Assembly: GCA_014898425.1 (NCBI GenBank)
Contig: RCSZ01000014.1
Coordinates: 1,798,001 to 1,862,000 of the forward strand
Reading direction: 5' to 3'
Length of the DNA: 64,000 bases
Origin: Botryotinia globosa
Lineage: Eukaryota > Ascomycota > Leotiomycetes > Helotiales > Sclerotiniaceae
Of this stretch, positions 13,689-23,990 are shown piece after piece (the stretch's first letter is position 1; every line of letters starts with the position of its first letter). The notes below the pieces were generated by a model. The model searched no databases, was not told where the DNA came from, and saw nothing but the letters and a program-made list of their open reading frames with translations. A program made the position numbers and the translations under genes.

Positions 13689-14667
13689 AGACATTAGACT
13701 TAATATAATAATCTTGGAACAAGGATGTTTGAATGGACAAAATGAAATGTGATGGTGAGGTTTTAGTTTTCGTAGCAATTAGAATATTGAAGTTTTGCTT
13801 ATATCGAGTGACAAATAGGTAAAAGACATTCCTCGTGTAGCTACCTCGTAGAAAGTACCAAGGTATACAACTCCGCCGCTAAGAAAACCAAGTTAGTCCC
13901 CCTGTAGTTTACCAACTTGTGGTATGTGCATCTAGCTTCGGAGTTGTATACTTTCTGGCAGCACAAGTAGTGTTCATTAGGTAAGATTATAAAAGCTGAG
14001 GGAGCGGTGGAGTGGAAAGAGAATTCCCCGAGGAGTCAAGTAGATTAATTGCCCGGGGAACTAAGAGCGGAAAGGCGAAGTGCGCGTTCCCCACGGGCCC
14101 CTCAGTATAGAAACTCGCGGGGTTGAGACTCGAGAGAAACAAAAACGGAGGATCGATTTGCCCGTCAATCTTGGCAATGATACCTCGATAGATACGTTTG
14201 GAAAGGATTAGCAATGGTTAAATACAAGTAGAATCATTACCATAGGAAAACTAAGGATCGAGTACTGCAATATTCTAGGGATTGAATGACCGCATGTAAC
14301 GTAAACGCTGATATCTCGACTATCGGCCAATCGATTAGCCGTGTTTACTGCAGTAATCATCTAAACCTTGTCTCGTGCAGATACTCCTAATAAGGAAATG
14401 ATGGATTCGGGGTCTCCGCTTGAAGTCTATATCTAAAGGTTGTGATTCGATTAAATCTACATACGGCCAAGATCCAGGTACTACCTTGAATGCGCGGATG
14501 CTCCTGCCATTCTGCTAGAGATCAAGTATTTTCCTTTACCTATAGAGGTAGAGGTTTCCCTCTGAATGAATATAATATCTACTTCCTTCTCTCTTTGTTT
14601 CTCTCGACTTTATACCTGTTAGTTCTATTCTTTGATCGAGGTAAATTGCGGAGGACTGCTATTCATT
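13689..14667. other. Intergenic region between TRS130 and amino acid permease
   Basis: It contains an imperfect inverted repeat (13856-13955) shortly after the Trs130 stop. A 75-codon minus-strand frame near 13987-14214 has no recognisable family. The pyrimidine-rich stretch at 14580-14640 just before the permease ATG resembles a fungal core promoter or leader. Confidence 0.5.
13856..13955. repeat. Imperfect inverted repeat with 13-bp perfect core arms
   Basis: GTATACAACTCCG at 13863-13875 is matched by its exact reverse complement CGGAGTTGTATAC at 13939-13951. An outer GAAAG/CTTTC match is offset by a few bases, and an inner partial match (ACCAAGTTAGT against ACCAACTTGT) lies between. It is about 100 bp in all, 170 bp after the Trs130 stop. 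It could be a small MITE-like remnant or a transcript-end hairpin; no target-site duplication was clear. Confidence 0.7.
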
Positions 14668-16806
14668 ATGGAAGAGAAGTCTAATCACAGTCCTGTGACA
14701 AGCTATCCTGAAGAGTCCACAGGTTATGGCGAGAAAGCTCTTCCAAACTACAATGGCAATGATATCCAAACAAAAGGGCTTATATCCGAAAATGTCGATG
14801 GTCTCAAACGAGAACTTTCAGGAAGACAAATTCAAATGGTAACCATTGGTGGTTCCATTGGTACAGCTTTGTTCATATCCATTGGATCGGGACTCACACA
14901 AGGTGGACCGGGATCTCTACTCATTGCCTTCATCTTATACAGTTGTTTTCTTGGATTGGTCAATAATTGTATGGCGGAGATGTCAATCTTCATGCCGGTT
15001 AGTGGAAGTTTTGTGAGGATGGGGAGTAAATGGGTTGACGAAGCCTTTGGATTTATGCTGGGGTGGAATTTCTTCCTTTATGGTGAGTAGTGTTCAGTTT
15101 GTTTGAGAAGTTACGAAGTATGTCGATAAGTACTAATGAAGATCTGAATCTAGAGGCTATATTGATTCCATGGGAGATTAGTGCGTTAAATTTGGTGTTG
15201 ACTTTTTGGAGGTATGTATCTTTAGCTCCTTTTTTCAAACGAACATCACATTTGGACACCTCTAACACAATGGGACAGTGATAATATACCCTTAGCAGCT
15301 GTCTGCGCTGGATGTATCTTTCTCTATGGGTAAGTCTCTATCTCAATCCCCAGGTATCATTTCTGACTAGAGTAGTGTTATCAATCTCTTTGCTGTTAAA
15401 TGGTATGGAGAAAGTGAGTTTTGGCTATCTGGTGGCAAGGTAGTGTTGATCGCTATGATATTTTCCTTCACATTTATCACAATGGTTGGAGGAAATCCAA
15501 AACATGATGCGTATGGGTTCCGTTATTGGAAAGAACCTGTAAGTTCCTCCCGATTTTTGAACTTTGCTTCGTCCTAATCAATGATCTGTAGGGTGCATTT
15601 GCCGAATACGTCACCACGGGATCTTTGGGTAGATTTGAAGGGTTTCTTGCCGCATTGTGGAAAGCCGCATTTACTATTGTTGGGCCTGGTACGTTAAATC
15701 ATGCTGGGATTATACCTAAAAAGTATAAAACATTTGACCCTAACAGTTCTCTAGAATACATTGCTATGATGTCGGGTGAAGCCTCACATCCCCGCAAAAA
15801 CCTCAAGCGAGCTTTCAAGACGATCTACTGGAGATTTGGTGTCTTCTTCATTGGAGGAGCTCTAGCATGCGGAATAGTCATTCCATACAACGATAAGAAA
15901 TTAATTGCTATCCTTTCGAGTGGTGGCTCGGAGACTGGAACTGCAGCTTCCAGTCCCTACGTTCTTGCTATGCAAAATTTGGGAATTGGCGTACTTCCGC
16001 ATATTACAAACGCCTTACTTGTGACGAGTATCTTTTCCGCTGGTAATTCCTATGTGTATGTTGTCCTCATCCCCTACGCAATAATGTCCTAGAAGATACT
16101 GACAGCACTAAAGCTACTGTGCATGTCGTACATTGTACAGTCTCTCGCTCGACGGACACGCGCCACGTTTCCTCCGCAAATGCACCAAGTCTGGTGTCCC
16201 CATCTACTGCTTTTGCGCCACCATGATCTTTCCCTTTTTAAGTTTCCTTGCAGTGGGCAACAGTTCGGCTCAAGTCATCACATGGCTCGCAAATCTTACT
16301 GAAGCCTCGCAAATCATAGATTACATTTGCATGTGTGTTATCTATATATTCTTCTATAGAGCATTGAAGGCACAGGGTGTTGATAGAAGTACACTGCCTT
16401 ATGTAGGTTGGTATCAACCTTATTGTGCCTGGGCTGGACTTGCGGCAATGATTTTCACGGTGGGCTGTTATGGATACACTACGTTTTTGCCAGGATGTGA
16501 GTTCTCTTTGCGCCCTCGCCTGCATGCTGATTATTCGAAATATGGAAGCAAAACTGACAAAGAATAGGGTGGGACACCGGAACATTCTTCTCTTATTATA
16601 CCATGGTATTCGTCTGTCCATTTCTCTATGGGGGATGGAAAATTGTCAAGAAGACCAAAGTTGTAAAACCAGAAGAGGCGGATCTTGTATGGGAAAGACC
16701 AATTATCGATGCGTACGAAGCGACTATGGCTGAAAAGCACATATCATTCTGGGAGGAAGTAAAAATCATGATGGGATTCGGAAAGAAGGAAGTGCATGTG
16801 GAATAA
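14668..16806 (+). CDS. Amino acid permease, yeast amino acid transporter (YAT) family
   Basis: Seven exons: 14668-15082, 15154-15211, 15279-15329, 15376-15538, 15592-16055, 16114-16496 and 16568-16806. All join in frame to about 590 residues, normal for the family. The hydrophilic N-terminus ends at LKRELSGRQIQMVTIGGSIG, the TM1 signature of AA-permeases. Further family landmarks are GPGSLLIAF, PVSGSF, WNFFLYG, PKHDAYGFRYWK, the EAxxPRKNLKRAFK segment, SAGNSYVY followed by CRTLYSLSLDGHAPRFL, and a cytoplasmic tail with FWEEVKIMMGFGKKE. It is expected to be a 12-TM plasma-membrane proton symporter. Exact substrate (general or dicarboxylic amino acids) cannot be read from the sequence. The exon 5-6 junction was chosen because it restores the conserved YCACRTLY segment. 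Confidence 0.92.
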
Positions 16807-17077
16807 TAAAGGAATGATGGTGAGGGTACACGGTCCCGGATCATCACCTTAGAGAAAAATTACTGCTAGTGGAATCTAATTCCCTTTCATGATACCCCTA
16901 GGAAATTACTATTTCGCGAACACCTTTGATGAATAATTAATGCTCGAGAATACTCTGCTCAAATCGAGGCAATTGATACAAGTATGAGATGATGTCTTAG
17001 GCTGGATTGGGAAGTCTAGTCACTATTGAGACTGCCTCAACCATAGTGAGCTCAATAAGAAGTAATCTCTCTCTCTC

Positions 17078-17706
17078 TCACTGCTCACCCCCCTCCAACT
17101 CAAACCCATCAAGTCTGAGTTTCAAGTGGCTTATTTTATCTACCGTCGACTGCTTCTCGGCCAATAACTGATGGATCTCAGAATCCACATTCTTCGACCT
17201 CAGAGTTAAACACAACATCTTCTTTCCCGTCTCAAGAACATCTTTGAATTTTTCCGTGGTCGCAATAACCTCCTCACACTTGCCGCACAACTCGGGAGAC
17301 GATGTTCTCTCGCGAAGCTCCTGAATGCGAACCAATTGCTCATCTAGAGACTCGATTTGGATTTCCAAATGGTTAATTTGCTTTTCATAGTTGGTGACCG
17401 AATCGGATTGCTTCAGATAATCCATGACTGCTCTTACATACAATACGCGTTGCTGGATTCTTTGAACCGGCGATTGGATTTTTTCTGGGGTGCCAGGATC
17501 GGTGTTGTCACTGATCTTGGGTGGTGCACCTTCCGGTTTGTGTGATGGGTCACTGACGAGGTTGGAAGGGGTGGATGTGGACTAGAATGAATGTCAATTG
17601 TTGCCAATGGAACTTTTGGATTTGAAACAATTAACACTAGGCATGGTGATGAGAATGATCTCATTTGAAGATGCTAACGTACCTCTGTGTCGTTAGATGA
17701 TGTCAT
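17078..17706 (-). CDS. Small coiled-coil protein, function unknown
   Basis: Exon 1 (17706-17683) encodes MTSSNDTE. After a 101-bp GT-AG intron, exon 2 (17581-17078) continues in the same frame, for 175 residues. A Ser/Pro/Lys-rich first third is followed by heptad-like segments (DYLKQSDSVTNYEKQINHLE; IESLDEQLVRIQELRE; KQSTVDKISHLKLRLDGFEL) and a CGKC motif near the centre. No enzyme or DNA-binding domain is visible. It faces another small coiled-coil gene across a 443-bp spacer, so the two may be co-regulated. I do not recognise the family. Confidence 0.65.
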
Positions 17707-18149
17707 GTTTGCATTCGGCTGATTGCTCTTCTAGGTGATCACTTCTGATTTGTTTGTGGAGAGGGGTGATTATTTTAAAGAAAAAACGAACGAAAATCAA
17801 AAACTGTTTGGGACTTTATACTACCTTTCCAGTAGTGATGGAAGCTGCTTGAAGCGTGTTAGAGCACATTCGTGGTATCATTTAGCATTTTCGTAAAGAC
17901 TCTGATTCCAATACTCGCTAGAAGATGCTAGGATGTTAAAAAGAAAGAAGAAGAATAATGCAAACTTGACACAAAGAAAAAATAATCATTGGAAGGCGTC
18001 ACAAGCTGCTCAAGATATTGCAGCATTCAATCTCAGTTGTTCTCACACAAACCTTGAGAACAATTTGGCAAATGACAATACTCAATATTATTATAAGTAT
18101 CCCGGGCCTTAGCCAACCTTTAGCGTCTAATATCATACATTTTCCAAAA
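17707..18149. other. Short divergent spacer between two small coiled-coil genes
   Basis: This 443-bp region, AT-rich and with A-tracts near 17780-17800 and 17935-17990, presumably contains both promoters. Nothing else is visible. Confidence 0.5.
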
Positions 18150-18443
18150 ATGGCGACGCAAACACACGATTTAACCGTCGTGGCAGCCCTGTTCAGTGCC
18201 ATTGAGGAACGCAACGCACTTATCGAAACAATCAAGAGTAAAGACGCGATGTTGGAAGCATGCCAGGCACAGATATCACAGTGTATGAAAGAGAAATCAT
18301 TGTGTGAAAAGGCTCAGAAGAAGTTGGCAAAGTATGAAGAGCTGCTCAAGAACCATGGACTAGAAGGAGTGGAGGAAGTTATTGGCAAGCTGGAAGATCT
18401 GAGTGCAATGGTGGAGAAATTGAAATTTAGGCCAGAGAGGTAG
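18150..18443 (+). CDS. Small coiled-coil protein, function unknown
   Basis: A single exon of 97 residues starting MATQTHDLTVVAALFSAIEE. Most of the chain is predicted helix: IEERNALIETIKSKDAMLEA, then QISQCMKEKSLCEKAQKKLA and EEVIGKLEDLSAMVEKLKF. Two Cys residues sit in the middle. The frame is open for some distance upstream, but this ATG has a good context (AAAATGGC) and starts the helical region. Divergent from another coiled-coil gene; no clear sequence similarity between the two. Not recognised. Confidence 0.55.
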   Translation: MATQTHDLTVVAALFSAIEERNALIETIKSKDAMLEACQAQISQCMKEKSLCEKAQKKLAKYEELLKNHGLEGVEEVIGKLEDLSAMVEKLKFRPER

Positions 18444-20793
18444 AGGAGTCGGAAAAGGATATTGAGGATAATTGATGACTCTTAGGTGATATTGAGAGGT
18501 GGTTAGTTGGAATTCCTCAACGCAAGAAGTGTCAAGGAGGAAGGATGGGAAGATATGTGGGAATGATTATTCTATCACGGTCTCGAGCTTAATCTTACGA
18601 AGTGACAGCTGCAACGCTTGTGAGACTGACTTTCACTGGAGCATTTGAAAATATTAATCGACGAAAAGCGTCAATGAGGCAATGAAGATTTTAGAACCCA
18701 TAAGTTGGGTTGTGAAAAAATAGGGATACTTCTCGACAGGAAAATCTACTGGAATATTTCATTTGGTGAAATTATCTTTGACTTCCGTTCCCCTTTCTAG
18801 CTAAATATTTCTGGATGATAGATGATACCTACCCAATTAAGAGGTCAAATCTTCTACTTGTGACTCAGGCAGTTCAAGCTTCAAATCTACTTCATTAGTA
18901 GCCCAAGAGACAAAACATAACGCGCCCATATCAAAATCCTGAAAACATCATGCCCTGTTGAAAATGATGCTGACTGTAGACCAAAAGCACGCAGTCGATA
19001 TTGAACAAAAACATCTTGCCTATCGAATAAACAACTCTCATCACGTAAATCAACTTCGAACACCCGTTTCAACTGCGCAAACACCACATATAATACCAAC
19101 CTCAGTCATAATCTGACCCATCTGAATGTGCTTCCATAACATGAAAGAAGGTTTAACGATTCAAGAGCGGAGAAACCAGATGCGTAAGACATAGCATAAA
19201 AGTGAGGTGCAGTTTGGGAAATAGAAAAGATTCGCGAGTATGGAGAAGGTTTGCAGGTATTCGATTATTGGATGGTAAAGAAGTTCCGCTGGAAAATTAA
19301 TGAGATAATGGGTAGGTAGATGAGTCAAATGATGCTTAGCTTTTCAATCATACCCTTCTGATGCCAGAAGTACAACTTCCTTCAATACAAATCTTCTTTG
19401 CGCTACAGTATCCTTGATGAGTTCGTTGGCCTGTAGAGGAATACTTGAAAGAAAGAGCGTTGACTCTGATATCGAGTATATATAGGCGCATTTGTATCGT
19501 TGCCATTCGAGGAGGTCATTATACTGTGCCGTGGCTCATTGAACGCCATCGATTCGATAGGCGCTGTAGCTTGATATGAGAGGTTGCTAATTATTGCTAT
19601 CTTTTGTAGGTTAACTTCACAAGACAGTGCCAGATTTTGTGACGTGCCTGGAATCAGTAGATGGTATGCCAGTACGATGCAACAGACCATAAACTTTATG
19701 ATAGTACACCCTGCGAGAATTTGCGACGTGGTAAATCACACATGACAAAGCGATGAGCCCACAACCCCGAGGCAATCCAATATTTATCCACCCTAGCATT
19801 GAACCATTCACCGCTCTCGCTTCTACTATATATATTTCGAAAAGCTTCGTTCCAACACATTAGGCGTATGCATGGGAATTGCAACGTGGTGTGGTGCAGT
19901 GGTTTGATTCCACTCTTGACGATTCAACATCGTGCAACGCAGTCACACAGAAGGTCCCCGCAGGCAAATACCAGAAGAACTAATTACTCTTCCAACGGGA
20001 ACTCCGCCCTAGGAAGAGGGGCAGCCACCTACGGCTTGTTACCGTACTCAGTGCTCACACTGAGAATCTATGTTTTGCTATTTTTGATGTTGGATTTTTG
20101 GAATTTTTGGCCCAGCGAGGATAGAGTGGGTGGGGCTGTGTTGGTTGAGGTGGTGAATTGAGGTTGTTTGATTGGATGCAAGTTGTGTTGTTGTTGTCGT
20201 TGTCGTCGCCTCGCTTCGCGGTTTTGGTCGCGCTTCAATTTTTGCCGCGTTTGAGCTTCTTTACTTTACTATAATTTGAAAATCTTTGCTTTCTGGATAC
20301 AGAGAATTTGATAGGCCGTTGGGCTGTCAAAAAAATCTCAAAAATGGTGTTTAATTGTCAAGTGTCACGAGTGAATGAAGCGACCAAAAACAAGATTACT
20401 TTGACTTGCCATCACATTTTTTTGCGATAACACCTGAGCCCGGAAATATGATGCGGAGGAATCAATTTTTACATCCTTCTTATGACTTTATTTCATGTAT
20501 GTTTGTTTTCATGGTAATCGAATAGCTATTACTTCGTAAATACTCCCTCTCTGCCGATCTCCTCGCTTCACGCCATGATATGTATGCCCCACTTCTTCAG
20601 GGTTTCTTCTCCAAGATTGCATAAGGCGATATTTGCCGGAGACTTCTAGGTTTAAGTCAAACTCTGCTATATGATTATACACAATAGAGTTAGTTGATAC
20701 TAGACGTGGGTGATGGATGAAAGAAAGATTCACATGTCCAAACATGATAGGTATGGCCACGTTCACACTACTCAAATGTACCCAGAGTGTACC
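18444..20793. other. Intergenic, no supportable gene
   Basis: Only short overlapping ORFs occur on both strands. The longest (19799-20161, 120 codons) has no recognised domain or splice partner. A stretch near 19,890 resembles a tRNA T-arm but lacks the rest of the fold. GC-poor tracts with T-runs lie at 20,230-20,420. Confidence 0.45.
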
Positions 20794-21423
20794 TCATCCT
20801 TCCATTTCCATTTCCAAGTCCTCATCTTCCTCACTCCAGCACTCTAATTCCATTCCCTCATTTCCTTCAACTTGGTCTTCGCCATCTTCATCTTCACCGT
20901 CTTCATTTTCTTCGTCCTCGTCATCCTCGTCATCTTCATCATCCTCTTCATCACTTTCCTCTTCCCCCGCCACAAACCACCAATTTCTCCCCTCATAATA
21001 ATCCGCATTCCCATTCTCCCTTACCTGCAATGTCAATATCCTCTTCAACTCATTTTCCTTCCTCCATAACACACCCTCACACACCATCAAATTCTTCTTA
21101 TAATCCCGATGCGACCGCACTACTTTTCGCAACACAGCCACTTTTCTCAATCTCTCCTTCCCATCTCTTCCCTTTCCGCCTCCCACATTCAATCTCATCA
21201 ATGCAACATGGAGTGCTCGGGTGCATTTCTTCTTGTCTTTCGTGACTTGTCTCGTGTTGTCCTGGGTATATTTTAACATGCCGCAGATTTCTCTATAGTG
21301 CATTTCTTGAGAATTCAAAGGAATGTCGAGGATTTGGGGGGTAGGATTGATGAAAGGTGAGTTGAGATTTGGCTGCATGTCGTTGAATGATGGGCACCAG
21401 GTTTGCGCGGGACGGAATGTCAT
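20794..21423 (-). CDS. Hypothetical protein with strongly acidic C-terminal tail
   Basis: A single-exon frame of 209 residues. The N-terminal 150 residues are mixed and basic (KDKKKCTRALHVALMRLNVG; RLRKVAVLRKVVRSHRDYKK; Trp-rich YYEGRNWWFVAG). The last 55 residues are mostly Asp and Glu, encoded by GAT/GAA/GAG runs. Similar basic-body, acidic-tail layouts occur in chromatin and ribosome-assembly proteins, but no specific family is visible. The acidic tract itself could arise by microsatellite expansion. The antisense strand is also open, yet its Ser/His/Pro runs are the expected shadow of this tail. Confidence 0.5.
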   Translation of the reverse strand: MTFRPAQTWCPSFNDMQPNLNSPFINPTPQILDIPLNSQEMHYREICGMLKYTQDNTRQVTKDKKKCTRALHVALMRLNVGGGKGRDGKERLRKVAVLRKVVRSHRDYKKNLMVCEGVLWRKENELKRILTLQVRENGNADYYEGRNWWFVAGEEESDEEDDEDDEDDEDEENEDGEDEDGEDQVEGNEGMELECWSEEDEDLEMEMEG

Positions 21424-22030
21424 TTTGGAAGAGAGGTTTAGAATCGAGATGTTATGGGCGAAATGTTGGGGAAGTGATCAAGATGTAGCGATTATCAAGA
21501 TGCTATTTTGAAGAGAGAATAATGGAAGCTGATATTAAGCTTTCGAGATTTGGCACTGATCTTGCTTCAGACTTTAGAATTGGTAGCACATTCAATCTTC
21601 CAGCAACTTCCAGATAAACTTGTGGGATAGGATGAAGAGCAGAATGGAATTTTCATGCTGAAGATCCGAAGGATCACCACAGAAGTCACAACATAGTTTC
21701 TATCGTAATTTTAAATTAAACTTCGAGTTGATTCTATTCCACGAAAGAGACAATTCAATCTAGGTCGTTGGCCCAAGTCATTCGTGACAAGCCACACCTG
21801 GATAATTTTCTTATTTCTACATCTAGTAGAAATTTGAAGTGTTGAATCTTTCTTCACACCCGTCCCTAGGCTACTCACCACAATGTTTCATGCCTTCCAG
21901 CAGACCTTGAGATTTTCATTTCCAAGCCTTGATACTTCCCACATTCATAAACTGTGCTTGTGCTCTTCATTAGCATTCTTTAAATTCTCAATACTCGGCC
22001 CAACCAACCACCGCATCTCCATTGCCAGAA
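21424..22030. other. Intergenic, nothing recognised
   Basis: This is the upstream region of the acidic-tail gene and the 3' side of the repeat-containing gene. No ORF of note, repeat or RNA gene is visible. Confidence 0.5.
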
Positions 22031-23307
22031 TCAACGCGCGTGACTGTTTTGTTTTTTTTTCTGTCGAAGAGGTAATTGCTTGCGCTTTGCAGGTCCCATA
22101 GCCGACGGGTCATCAGAGTCAGAGTCAACGTAGTCCCGCACACATCTCTTTACAAATTGTTCTTTCTCGCGCTTCGCCTCCCTTTGCTCGGCACTTTCCT
22201 TCTCAGGTTCCTTCGATTCACAATGAGTCTCGAGCAAACGATTCTCTGCTTCTTCAAGGGCCCTGTCAAGTTTTTCTAGACAATAGTAAACCGATTGAAT
22301 TACAGAAGACTCCCGTGCCCATTCTCCCCTCGTTGATTCGTCGAATTTTTGACCTCCATGATCCCTCGACTCTTCTTTCTTCTTCATCTCCTTATGCTCT
22401 TCCCAGTTTTTTCTCCCCTTATCCATTCGCTCCGCTAGAATTTTACCCCAATTCTGCCATTCTGCAAGGGTGTGCTTCTTGTTCACAAAATTCTTTACCT
22501 CATCTACATGTTGCCTTTCTTTCATGATTTCGGCAACAAGGGCTGAGACCAGTGTATCAGTCGACATTTTGGTCCCTGAAATCGGTATGAGTCTGGGCCA
22601 CTCATTACTAGGCTGAATACATGCTCGAAGCGTTTCGTGTTCATCATTACCAACCGCGCGATGAATACCTGCAGGTATGTCCTGGATTTCTTGTTTGATG
22701 ATAGCAGGATCAATCTCATCATGTGAATCTCCAAATCGATTACTTCCTCGGCTTTCGCTTTGTTTCCGTCTTTCTATTTCTTCGCGTTCTCTCTTGCGTT
22801 CCGTCCACTTCCTCACAACTTCTTTATGTCTCCGTCTTGAATCGCGAGACTTATCATTCACCCGAGGTCGATAAGGAAGTGTGGATTGTAGTTGCCTGAC
22901 TCGCGCCTCTTCTGTGATATCTTGTCGTTTGTGATTTTTACGTATAGCAGGTCTATGAACAAGCGACTTAGTACGATTTTCCCACACGACTTGTGAAGAA
23001 GCCCCTTCAGCCTCCGGGACGCAAGATACAGCAGGTCTGAGAACAAGCGGCCTAGTATAAATACCCTCCCCAAACCATGAAGAACTCTCTTCCACATCCG
23101 GAACACCAGATACAGCCGGTCTGCGAACCAACGGCTTGGAATGCGAAAGCCATGTAGATTGTTGAGAAGGCCATTCAACAGCAGTGAAAAATGAATCGTC
23201 CTATAAACACGTCAGAGATATATCATCTCGATAAAAGATCACCAAAAAAATATCCATACATCTCCACCTCCGCACCCCATCATCTCATCATCAATCTCGA
23301 AACCCAT
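22031..23307 (-). CDS. Highly charged hypothetical protein with N-terminal 28-residue repeats
   Basis: Exon 1 (23307-23260) encodes MGFEIDDEMMGCGGGD and joins over a 59-bp GT-AG intron to exon 2 (23200-22031), for about 405 residues. After a short acidic start come two and a half copies of a 28-residue repeat built on LVxRPAVSxVP. Then follow a basic, helix-rich region (RRRHKEVVRKWTERKREREE), a KMSTDTLVSALVAEIMKERQ segment and a charged coiled-coil region ending in Lys/Arg/Gln-rich residues that could act as a nuclear signal. No catalytic or DNA-binding domain is recognised. It is probably nuclear or cytoskeletal, by composition only. A possible upstream exon cannot be excluded, because the frame runs open for a few codons before the ATG. 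Confidence 0.65.
22940..23137 (-). repeat. Tandem 84-bp (28-codon) protein repeats, about 2.4 copies
   Basis: Copy 1 is 23137-23054 and copy 2 is 23053-22970, both exactly 84 bp, followed by a partial copy. Each begins with Lys/Arg-x-Leu-Val-x-Arg-Pro-Ala, and full copies continue with Val-Ser-x-Val-Pro. Copies have diverged at the DNA level, so the duplication is not recent. Confidence 0.8.
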
Positions 23308-23349
23308 TATCCAATCTAGCCAATCTCAAGAGTATTTACCGATGCGTGG

Positions 23350-23742
23350 TCAGTCCATCCACTCGAGAAGTGATTGATTCCATTCCAAAAAAAAGAGAAT
23401 CAAACAACCAAGAGATAAACATTCATTTGATGAACCACTAGTATGAAACTCGTAGGATGCATAAATATCTAGACACAAACACATTTTTTCAGAGCCAGAC
23501 CAGACAAGCGCCTTCACGAATCTTCCATCCATCCATTCACTCCTTACCAATCGAGAGTCCTCGAGACGATATTCTGCGGCAGATATGTGGCTCTCAAGGT
23601 ATGAATTCATTACGCTCTCAATAACTAATGTGCCAAGAAGTGAGTCGTATAACGATTCAACCTCATCCCTTCTCTCACATCTCTGAACAAAAAAGCAATG
23701 ATCCCCCACCCCATACGATCTATCTATTGCCACCCAGCCCAT
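23350..23742 (-). CDS. Doubtful small ORF, 130 codons
   Basis: An open frame starts MGWVAIDRSYGVGDHCFFVQ just upstream of the repeat-protein gene on the same strand. Part of it looks coding-like (LVIESVMNSYLESHISAAEY) and a possible donor, GTAAGG, follows at about 23548. The frame could therefore be an upstream exon of the neighbouring gene rather than a separate gene. No domain is recognised. Confidence 0.25.
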   Translation of the reverse strand: MGWVAIDRSYGVGDHCFFVQRCERRDEVESLYDSLLGTLVIESVMNSYLESHISAAEYRLEDSRLVRSEWMDGRFVKALVWSGSEKMCLCLDIYASYEFHTSGSSNECLSLGCLILFFLEWNQSLLEWMD

Positions 23743-23935
23743 CTTTTTCTCTGATATAAAATCAAGAACTTTTTCCCTTTACTGCTCAAAACCACCATAT
23801 GCAGTGTTTGTGTAACGCCAATGTTCACTACACTGACAGTGTACATAATCAGACCTTGACATATTTCATCAGAATTCAAATCTTCAACCATGATTCAACG
23901 ACCAAGACATAGATTAAACATAAAAAATCCCAACA

Positions 23936-23990
23936 CAGCACAGCACGACACAGCACAGCACGACACAGCACAGCACGACACAGCACCAGA
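23936..23990. repeat. 15-bp tandem repeat, about 3.5 copies
   Basis: The unit CAGCACGACACAGCA repeats with little variation. On the opposite strand it encodes the low-complexity run VLCRAVLCRAVLCR, an artefact of the repeat. Confidence 0.85.

Noticed and set aside
19880..19930. Possible tRNA T-arm near 19,890
   Set aside because: No acceptor stem, anticodon arm or D-arm could be folded around it.
20787..21245. 152-codon plus-strand ORF rich in Pro/Leu/His
   Set aside because: It is the antisense shadow of the acidic tail of the minus-strand gene.
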